NCBI GenBank assembly: GCA_037127315.1
Contig: JBBBDQ010001454.1
Location: 677,501-741,500, forward strand
DNA from: Ascarosepion bandense
Taxonomy: Eukaryota; Mollusca; Cephalopoda; Sepiida; Sepiidae
Length of the DNA: 64,000 nt
Direction of reading: 5' to 3'
Shown here: in pieces, positions 57,090-64,000 of the stretch
Layout: each line of letters starts with the position of its first letter
How positions within the stretch are numbered: position 1 is the stretch's first letter
Notes under the pieces: model-generated
What the model was told of the DNA's origin: nothing
Database searches by the model: none
The model's input: only the letters and a program-made list of their open reading frames with translations
Translations under genes and position numbers: made by a program

Positions 57090-57590
57090 GTTTTCATCTT
57101 GTTGAATGTCCAACAAAAATAGAACTAGTGTTATAGTATATTATCATATAAACTCTAAAAAAGAATGACTACAAATAATAATTATGCTTAATGCTTCGAA
57201 CAACCCAACATTGATAAAATATTATCAAAATTAGAAACAAACATATTAATAAAAATATATGACAAACTTTCATGTAAAAACTCTAGAAAGCATGTATGAA
57301 AAAGATGGAACCAATGTAGCACAACTAACAAAAGTCTTTGATAATGGCTTATAAAAACCAAAAGTATTTGGATAGTGGACTGTTTATATTGAAACATGTA
57401 CTACAAAGTAGAAAAATGATCTGAAATGTAGAAAAACAGAATCCTTAAAGAATTTCTATTGGTTGTATATGTTGGTTGTTTGATTGATTTCTATGGCAGA
57501 TCAATCTGTTTCAGGTTATTTAAAACCAAAAAATATTCTTAGATTGCAAGAATTTTTTTTCTTTTTTGAGATAATAATAGTTTAGTGATT
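57090..57590. other. AT-rich intronic sequence, nothing recognised
   Basis: No supported feature. Confidence 0.45.
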
Positions 57591-57594
57591 AATG

Positions 57595-57720
57595 TATAGC
57601 TGGTGGGAAGAGGGGGATTCATACCTTTCACAAGGGGGTATCTGCATATATGTGGAAATAGCGAGCCTAATGGGAATTAGAACACTGTTCTCCAATTAAC
57701 AATTCTGAGCTATTATTCAT
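57595..57720 (-). mobile_element. tRNA-derived SINE family A, attached to a 5S-like head
   Basis: On the minus strand, from the 5S-like end: AATAATAGCTCAGAATTGTT, ACAGTGTTCTAATTCCCATT as the B-box-like segment, ATGCAGATACCCCCTTGTG, then TATGAATCCCCCTCTTCCC. These correspond block by block to 10588-10745. Confidence 0.7.
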
Positions 57721-57836
57721 GACATCATTTGGTATTCACAAGTAGTCACCCATCTAGGTAATGACCAAGTTCAACATTGCTTAACTTCAGTGATTATAAG
57801 GGAACTAATGTTTGAATGTGATATGACTGTAAGCCC
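57721..57836 (-). repeat. 5S rRNA-derived head of a composite SINE
   Basis: The minus strand follows 5S rRNA over nearly its full length: GGCTTACAGTCATATCAC, then ATAATCACTGAAGTTAAGCA, then CTTGGTCATTACCTAGATGG, GTGACTACTTGTGAATACC, and TGATGT. The internal promoter words AAGTTAAGCA, GATGGGTGAC and GAATACC are exact. It joins a tRNA-type SINE head at its 3' end exactly as at 10.26 kb. The number of changes and the attached body rule out a normal 5S gene. Confidence 0.78.
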
Positions 57837-58252
57837 TCATGAAATTCAGATGACTATCTATGTATGACATCACATATTTAGTATAGTTGAAAAATTGATA
57901 TATTTTGCCTAAAATGTGAATTTTGAACAGGTAAGTTTTTTGCAGTTTCCCCCTGCTTCTCTGGCCATCTTCCGACTAGGCTATCTTTCCTTATTATTTT
58001 TTCCAGAAATTTCCACCATCTTTTTCTGATTGCAAGTACACATTTCCTTTTTGTCCCTATTTTGTTTAAATTTCCTCTTTGCTTATGTTATAGAAGATAA
58101 GATATTACCTAGCAGTTCAGTACACTTTTCTTTGTTTCTCATGAAATATTCTTATATTTTAATACTTTACTTAGTTTTGGAAGACATATTTTTATGCAAC
58201 TTCAGATCTTTGTATCCCATTTTCCATCACTTCTTATGACGTGTAAATTTTT

Positions 58253-59150
58253 GTGTATTTTGTAAATTTTAATGCTTCTAAAACGAAGCTACTGTCAATT
58301 AACCATCATCGACAATCTCACCTACCTCCCATTAGCATGGACCAGGCTTGCCTCCCAGAGAGTAAAACACTACGCCTCCTTGGTCTCACACTTTCAGCGG
58401 ACCTCAAATGGAATGACTATATCGAATCCATTGCTAAATCCGCTGCTATGAAAATCGGTTCTCTGTGTAGGGCCCGGAAGTTTTTTCCGTCTAAATCTAT
58501 CCTGCACATTTACAAATCTACCATCCGCCCGTGCATTGAATACTGCTGCCATATCTGGTCGGGTGCCCCTGCTGTTCTACTCGGGCTTCTCGATAAGGTT
58601 CAGAGGAGAGTCTGTAATGTGATAGATACCGACTTGGCAGACCACCTGCAGTCTCTCTCCCACCGGCGAGACGTGGCTTCGCTGTGTCTCTTCTATAAAT
58701 ACTTTCACGGCTTCTGCTCCGATGAACTTAGATCACTGGTGCCCCCTAAATACGAATTTGCACGAGATACTAGATTAGCAACTAGATCCCACCCTTTTAC
58801 AGTGAAATCGATAAAATGCAGCCGTAACTTCTACTCCAACAGTTTCTTTCCTCGCACTTCCCGACTGTGGAATTCTCTTCCAAACGATTGCTTCCCCGAC
58901 GGCTACAATCTCCAGGAGTTTAAATGTAAGGTCAATAGACACCTCCTAACACACTAACTTGCTCCCATTCTATCAAACACTCTTCCCATCTGCCCGACAC
59001 TCATCCTCGCTATCCTTACTCATCTATCACCTTTCTCCTGACATTCCCTATGTCTATCCACTCCCTTCTCTTTACCTTCCCCTATGTAGCCCCATGTGCA
59101 ATAGTGGCAGTGGAATGCCTTGCTTGGGGTGAGATGATTAAAAAAAAAAA
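58253..59150 (+). mobile_element. Jockey-like LINE, 5'-truncated copy with intact C-terminal frame
   Basis: The 234-codon frame reads VNFNASKTKLLSINHHRQSH, LPPISMDQACLPESKTLRLL, LTLSADLKWNDYIESIAK and KIGSLCRARKFFPSKSILHI. It continues with STIRPCIEYCCHIWSGAPA, SDELRSLVPPKYEFARDTR and RTSRLWNSLPNDCFPDGYN, ending LLTH. It has no disruptions and the 3' tail ends in A13. At the protein level it is near-identical to the end of the 17-kb LINE, so both come from one young subfamily. The truncation point is about 58257, just after the reverse transcriptase. It shows what the 17-kb copy reads across its 17976 frame break. Confidence 0.92.
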
Positions 59151-59159
59151 AAATGTCAC

Positions 59160-59960
59160 TCAGATAGTCAAATCATATGCAAGGTAGTGAAATTGGTGGA
59201 ATTAACTCATATGAGCTTAGACAGTGGGAAGAAAACAATCTGCCTGTATGGATTGGATAAATTATTCAGTTTGAAAATCACAGAAGTTGTTCAAATGTAA
59301 CAAATACATAAAGAATACTGCACAGCCAAAACATTTTGTCTAAAACAAACATGATGCAGAGATCAGTTTGAGTAAATCTGTGTAATAATACCTTCATTAC
59401 AGAACACATTCAAGTGAAATATGATATATTCCTTGATTTTTGTCACAAGTTTTATAAAAGGTATCAAAAGAATTTAAACATGTAAACAGAAGTCTTATTA
59501 AGAATGTCTGACGTTCTAAAGCAACATAGTTAATTCATAATGTGTCTTGACTATTAAATGTAACGACTTTTCTGACTGCAATATATTCTTGTTCATGATT
59601 TCAGTATAATTTGGTGAATAGAATGTTGAGTTACAAATAAAATCAGATAGATAAAAATATTGCATTCTCTTTTTCTATCTCTTTTCAAAATGGTTGCATC
59701 ACTGAACACATGCAGAAAATTGCTGTCATAGAATTTCTGTTTTTGAAAAGTGAAAGTATTGCAGACATTTACAGGATGTTAGTAAGTTTTTATAGGAAGG
59801 CTGCATGATGTAAATGCAGTAAAGAGCTGGATTAGTAGAGTTAATAGCAATCCCAGATAGAAAGAGAAACTGACAGTATCAGGTTATGTAGTGGTAAGCA
59901 AGCTGCTGCTGTGAATGAAGACATGGCTAAACAGGTTCATGCTCTCACTAGAGCTGAAAG
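59160..59960. other. AT-rich sequence with a possible diverged SINE
   Basis: The part 59160-59400 has a layout like family B (GGATTGGATAAATTATTCAG, GAAAATCACAGAAGTTG, AAACATTTTGTCTAAAAC) but is too diverged for a firm call. The rest is unrecognised. Confidence 0.3.
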
Positions 59961-59964
59961 AAAA

Positions 59965-60080
59965 CTGGTTTGTCTTTCTCCTCACTCACCTCCTGCCTAA
60001 AACGTAAATTCTCTTATGTAGCCCCCTGCGCATCAGTGGCAGTACTGCATTGCTTGGGGCGAAATGATTAAAAAAAAAAA
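59965..60080 (+). mobile_element. Jockey-like LINE, 3' tail only
   Basis: A short copy begins in the 3' untranslated region and has TATGTAGCCCCCTGCGCATC, AGTGGCAGTACTGCATTGC, TTGGGGCGAAATGATTA and A11. It is one of the best preserved tails although nothing else of the element is present. Confidence 0.8.
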
Positions 60081-60503
60081 TCTCACTATTCAGGTGAGAC
60101 ATATTAATGCCTGTAATTTAGCTCAGTCTCTGGCTACTCCAAAGTCTGTACAAAATAGGTTTTTTTTTTTCATAACATTTACAAAATCTATGAAGAGGAT
60201 TGTTGCTACTAAAACATTTCTAGAGCTGCACAGCACAGACAGTATGATAAAGAGAGTATGACTGCCTTCCTTTTAAGGTGGAATACTATGATTGAGTTAA
60301 GAAGAGACTATGTTGAGGATTTCATCTGGAATCATTAAACTTTTGTATTTCTTTTGGTATGCTTTGTGTGTTTTACTATTAAATTAGTTTTAATTAAAAA
60401 TTTTGACTAACTTTTCTCTGTAAAGAAATACAAAGGGGTTTTGAAATGTTCTTGGCCCATTCCACTTAACAAAATCTGTATTTCAATAAACAAACATTAG
60501 AAT

Positions 60504-60640
60504 ATTGATATTAATGTTTTTGGCTGAAAAGATTTTAGCACCCTCTCATATATATATATATATTCAAGAAGTAGTAGGAGGATTTGAACAATTATTAAGT
60601 AAATCATCGAGCTTTATGTTTGACGTCAACAGAATGCAGA
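60504..60640. repeat. Direct repeat, copy 1
   Basis: From ATTGATATTAATGTTTTTGG through CAACAGAATGCAGA this matches 60816-60954 almost base for base; the second copy has one extra TA unit and a C for a G in GACGTCAAC. Copy 1 continues into a palindrome; copy 2 does not. Confidence 0.95.
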
Positions 60641-60711
60641 AAGCACTGAATGGCCGTTCAGTGCTTTCTGCATTCTGTTGAGGTCGAATATAAAGCTCGA
60701 TGATTTACTTA

Positions 60712-60712
<1 letters not shown>
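60595..60712. repeat. Near-perfect palindrome with almost no spacer
   Basis: The left arm (AAGTAAATCATCGAGCTTTA ... AGAAAGCACTGAA) and right arm (TTCAGTGCTTTCTGCATTC ... AGCTCGATGATTTACTT) pair over about 57 bp each with around four mismatches and a centre of TGGCCG. It overlaps the end of direct-repeat copy 1. Confidence 0.95.
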
Positions 60713-60715
<3 letters not shown>

Positions 60716-60744
<29 letters not shown>

Positions 60745-60746
60745 GA
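60716..60746. repeat. (AT)n microsatellite
   Basis: A TA run between the palindrome and the second direct repeat. Confidence 0.9.
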
Positions 60747-60815
60747 CCAATTATTGATCAGTTTTAATTTTGTTAAAATCTTTTTTCATTAAACAGAAAA
60801 GGATTTCAAAGTCTG

Positions 60816-60954
60816 ATTGATATTAATGTTTTTGGCTGAAAAGATTTTAGCACCCTCTCATATATATATATATATATTCAAGAAGTAGTAGGAGGATTTG
60901 AACAATTATTAAGTAAATCATCGAGCTTTATGTTTGACCTCAACAGAATGCAGA
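60816..60954. repeat. Direct repeat, copy 2
   Basis: The second unit of the repeat at 60504-60640. It diverges right after CAACAGAATGCAGA, within what is the left palindrome arm in copy 1. Confidence 0.95.
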
Positions 60955-61064
60955 TGGTTACATATTTTCTCTTTCTGTGAAACATATAGATGTATTTATG
61001 TACACAAGAACAAAAACCTTTAACTATGGCCTAAAATGTTGTTAAAAATAGCAGTTTCATATAT

Positions 61065-61350
61065 TAACATGGTAAAAAAAAGTCAACCCAATACAGTAAA
61101 AAGAGGTCAACTCATTATAAAGTAATTAAGCAGACATCCACTTAAGCACAGTAAAAAGAAGTCAACACAATAAAAAGCAATAAAACATCTGTAAGAACCA
61201 CTCACATACAAAGATACTAAAATGCACCAAGCTTTATTTAAATAAGAAAAAGACTAGGAAAGAACAGCAACAGAAGCAGTAAAAGCCCTGAGGAGTGAAG
61301 ACATTATAATAAAACTTCAATGTCAGCATAACTTTGCTAAGTTAAATGAC
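61065..61350. repeat. Short AGTAAAAAGAAGTCAAC repeats and a 41-kb-related unit
   Basis: Three units of the type ACAGTAAAAAGAGGTCAAC occur at about 61070, 61094 and 61148. The stretch 61300-61345 (ATTATAATAAAACTTCAATG, TCAGCATAACTTTGC) resembles the fold-back units at 41.2 kb. Confidence 0.45.
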
Positions 61351-61629
61351 AGATATATTTATGTATATCTATTTTTCTTTTCTATTTAACTTCCTGTTCA
61401 TTTTATTAGTGTTATTAAAATGTCAATCCAATTGCTGTGAACGAAATTGATCATTTTATTTTATTTGCATGTCTTTCAAAATACTCAAATCTATTGCTTG
61501 GAATGCTTTTGAGCTGGTTTTTTTATATATATCAGACATTATTTTGATCTTTAATAGAATATTATGATATATAGAGCATTATGAAATTATATTTTCATCT
61601 TAATTTCTGAGATTTAGAATTATCATTAT

Positions 61630-61960
61630 TATTTACGCTATTCATATTCAGACTATTGTCTTTGTCTGTTTCATTATTACATTTCAGTCATTGTGGCCTC
61701 CAGCCTTCCTCAGTTGTATATAGGTTTGGGTAACCTCCAAGGAATTCTAAACTGAACCCTTTATTTAGTCTATGAGGGAAGACTGTTCCTATTCCACTGC
61801 TCATGTCTAGGGATATTGTCTAGTTCTTATTTTTAATTAGTACTGTTCAGTTATTGATCACCTATTTCCATTGAGTGCAAGTACACACTGCCCAACCCAG
61901 TTGTTGATCTCACAATCAAATTCACAAGCCAATTCCATACGGTAACAGAATGTCTGTAAT
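61630..61960 (-). mobile_element. SINE family B, near full length
   Basis: In reverse it has ATTTCAGTCATTGTGGCC, CCTTCCTCAGTTGTATATAG, CTAAACTGAACCCTTTATTT and a head near 61915-61960. It aligns with the copy at 56.8 kb. Confidence 0.65.
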
Positions 61961-62009
61961 GATAACTCCTCATCTCAAAATTTCAGACAAAAATATCATT
62001 ATACGCTGA

Positions 62010-62400
62010 TGGATTGAGAATTGTGTTCTCTTGGTTTTTGTAACCTCCAGCCTCTTTAGGGGTCAGGTTATAGCTATTAACTTTTTATGAATTTTGAATC
62101 AAACCCTCTATTCAATACATGTAGCTAGATATTTTTCATTCCATTTTCTATGTCCAAGGATATCTCTTGGTCAATTTGTTCTTGTGATGTGGCTTGTAAA
62201 TCTTCCACTGAATCTGAGTTTATGACTTTTTGCATTATCTAATGCAGGGATTGAATACTTTCATTCACTTGGCCAATCTAAGTGTATTGATTGAATAGAG
62301 GGTTTGGTTCAAAATGCCAAGAATGTCAGTGACACTAGAAAAAGGTGGGTGGATACAACAGCTAAAATGTTTGAATGATAACAACCAAGATGAGGATATT
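62010..62400. mobile_element. Two further family B SINE fragments in opposite orientation
   Basis: A minus-strand piece at about 62030-62230 (GTAACCTCCAGCCTCTTTAG, TTTGAATCAAACCCTCTATT) is followed by a plus-strand piece at about 62290-62400 (TAGAGGGTTTGGTTCAAAAT, AGCTAAAATGTTTGAATGAT). The two share the family core in opposite order and could pair. Confidence 0.5.
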
Positions 62401-62475
62401 AGTACCAGTAACTTGGTATATAACAATAATATTGTATGTTTTCTTTTATTATTTCTATGATTTTAGAATAAAATA

Positions 62476-62835
62476 CTGGGTGTCCATAAAGTCCATGTGC
62501 ACTTTAAAAAAATTATAATTTTTTTTGTATTTGGGATGAAAATAATCTGTAAAAAACGTTATAAAGTTTAATGTACCTAGTTTTAGTTATTGATACTATT
62601 GTGATTTCAGGCATTACTGTAAATCACTTGGCAAATATTTTACATGAACTGCAAAATTGTATTACGCTTTGTATTGCTAATGATGGAAGACATGTGGAAA
62701 CTTAAATAAAAGTTCAATAAAACCTTAAAAAATATAGATTTATCTTTTTTAATCGTTTTTACAAATTAATTCTATCGCAAATACAAATAAAGTTATAAAT
62801 TTTTTAAAGTGCACACACACTTTCTGGACACCCTG
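62476..62835. mobile_element. Mariner-type MITE, 360 bp
   Basis: The ends CTGGGTGTCCATAAAGTCC and the complement of CTTTCTGGACACCCTG are terminal inverted repeats that extend about 60 bp inward (TGCACTTTAAAAAAATTATA against its partner near 62790-62815). TA dinucleotides flank both sides (62474-62475 and 62836-62837). The interior is AT-rich with no transposase. Such ends are typical of non-autonomous Tc1/mariner elements moved in trans. Confidence 0.82.
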
Positions 62836-63012
62836 TATAAGAAATCTGTAAATGACATTTGGTTTTTTGGAACTGTCACAATTTCTCTTTTTTTTTTTTT
62901 TTTTTAATGTATGTTTTGTAAATTCTACATCCCTTTAGGCCATAGGTAATCATAGCTCTCTGCAAATAATTTTTCTTTATTATCAGTTAATTACCATGAT
63001 TGTGAAGTTTTT

Positions 63013-63300
63013 TGTTTTTTTTTAATCATATCACCCCGAGCAATGCGGTAACTCCACTGATTTGCAGGGGGCTACGTAAGAGTGAAAAGATTGGAAAAGA
63101 GAAAGCCGGAAACCACATCCTAAACAGGGAACAAGGGATGAGCCCCTTCACTAGACATGGGTGGAGTGTGAACCGGGCGATAGATCTATCTACTCCAAGA
63201 AAAAAACAAACAAAAAACAAAAAGAACAAACAAACATAGGGTGGTGGATTGCTAAGTTTTAACTTAGTTAAAGTCCAGTCAAAGAGATTTCTGCTAAATT
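63013..63300 (-). mobile_element. Internally deleted Jockey-like LINE joining 5' and 3' ends
   Basis: The plus strand starts with poly-T and the reverse of the shared LINE tail (AATCATATCACCCCGAGCAA, GGGGGCTACGTAAGAGTG) to about 63085. From about 63100 it matches the opposite end of the large LINE at 20560-20730: TCCTAAACAGGGAACAAGGG, GGTGGAGTGTGAACCGGGCG, CTATCTACTCCAA and TAAGTTTTAACTTAGTTAAA. The roughly 3.3 kb of coding sequence between them is missing. It is either a single deletion product or two nested fragments. Confidence 0.75.
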
Positions 63301-63355
63301 AAAAAATAATAAAGAAAACCAATTAAACATGAAAAGTTTAAAATTAAGCAAAACA
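63279..63355. repeat. Direct repeat, copy 1 (342 bp apart)
   Basis: GTCAAAGAGATTTCTGCTAA and AATTAAACATGAAAAGTTTA recur at 63621-63697 with only small length differences in an A run. Confidence 0.9.
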
Positions 63356-63620
63356 ATAACTTACTTTTAAGAATATTTCAAACAAAGTTGATTCCCTTCC
63401 CAACACAAGGATACTACCAGGAAGGTAAAAATTATTTTTAACTTTTTGGTCACACCAAGTGGATATTGGGGCGAGGTTGGGTTAGTCAACTGAAATAGCC
63501 AGTGAGTGACCCCAAGAGGGTAGCAAGAAGACCAAATTATGGCCCGACAAGAAGAGAAAAGGAGAGACAAACTAACATAGGGCCAGCGAAAAAAGAAAGA
63601 AACAAACTAGCAATACACCG

Positions 63621-63697
63621 GTCAAAGAGATTTCTGCTAAATTAAAAAAAATAAAGAAAACCAATTAAACATGAAAAGTTTATTAAGCAAAATTAAG
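63621..63697. repeat. Direct repeat, copy 2
   Basis: The second unit of the repeat at 63279. The sequence between the two units (63356-63620) is richer in G and C and includes GGCGAGGTTGGGTTAG; it may be a second part of a 5' untranslated promoter unit. Confidence 0.85.
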
Positions 63698-64000
63698 CAA
63701 AAAAATGACTTGATTTCTTTGTACATTCTTCAGTTTTTCTTAATTCAGAGTTATTCTTCTAGATCGGCCACTACTCAAGGCTAGTGAGCCCAGTTTATTT
63801 TGCCATTTAACCTGTAGTTGAAAGTTGAAAAGAAAATATAAATTTGTGGCTTTTTCTAAGGTGGCTTTTTTTTTAAGGTCATTTTCATTGAAAATGAATG
63901 TAACAGAATTGGCCAATTCCACTTTGCATGCTGATAACAATTACATTACCATCACATCACATGCATTATATATATGTTGGATTTGATTTGTTTTTTATAA

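Noticed and set aside
57721..57836. Functional 5S rRNA gene
   Set aside because: Many substitutions, no T-run terminator at the expected place, and a SINE body attached at its 3' end as at 10.26 kb.

Overview
This is a eukaryotic, very AT-rich, repeat-dense window, almost certainly from a mollusc and most likely a cephalopod such as an octopus. The signs are split exons with GT/AG splice sites, no bacterial-type gene packing, and abundant tRNA-derived SINEs, Jockey-like and RTE-like LINE pieces, Penelope-like elements, Tc1/mariner transposons and long AT microsatellites. The taxon is an inference from pattern recall and was not tested by a search.

Host gene: two short plus-strand exons (6269-6318 and 15236-15336) encode consecutive parts of a PX domain that best resembles sorting nexin-14 (SNX14). 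They have good splice sites and matching intron phase across an 8.9-kb intron. Neither the preceding nor the following SNX14 exon was found. Exon B stops inside the PX domain, so the 48 kb after it is probably one giant intron, although a short missed exon cannot be excluded. Everything else in the window is intronic repeat or unique AT-rich sequence.

Layout. 0-6 kb: a GC-richer island that may be an LTR, small LINE 3' pieces, one tRNA-derived SINE. 6-8 kb: exon A, microsatellites and a 0.9-kb pyrimidine-rich tract. 8-10 kb: unique sequence. 10-13 kb: a composite 5S rRNA-tRNA SINE split by an RTE-type LINE fragment with an 11-bp target-site duplication, then more LINE and SINE pieces. 15.2 kb: exon B. 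17.1-20.7 kb: a nearly full-length minus-strand Jockey-like LINE, inactivated by three frame breaks and a YADN catalytic motif. 21-29 kb: sparse SINE, LINE and mariner relics. 29-30 kb: a Penelope-like GIY-YIG fragment between inverted SINEs. 33-36 kb: a mariner deletion derivative and an RTE relic. 38.5-44.5 kb: an unclassified repeat, a second Penelope-like fragment, fold-back repeats, Tc1 and mariner relics, and four copies of a tRNA-Leu-like SINE. 45-51 kb: LINE and SINE fragments, a complete but dead Tc1 element with IR/DR ends, and a second mariner deletion derivative. 51-60 kb: LINE 3' ends, minisatellites, and a second composite 5S-tRNA SINE. 60-64 kb: a near-perfect palindrome inside direct repeats, a 360-bp MITE, and an internally deleted LINE that joins the 5' and 3' ends of the 17-20 kb family.

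The elements do not form a pathway; they record successive insertions into SNX14 introns. The most notable observations are the composite 5S-tRNA SINE family, the LINE deletion derivative with both ends kept, and the SNX14 exon pair that anchors the locus.
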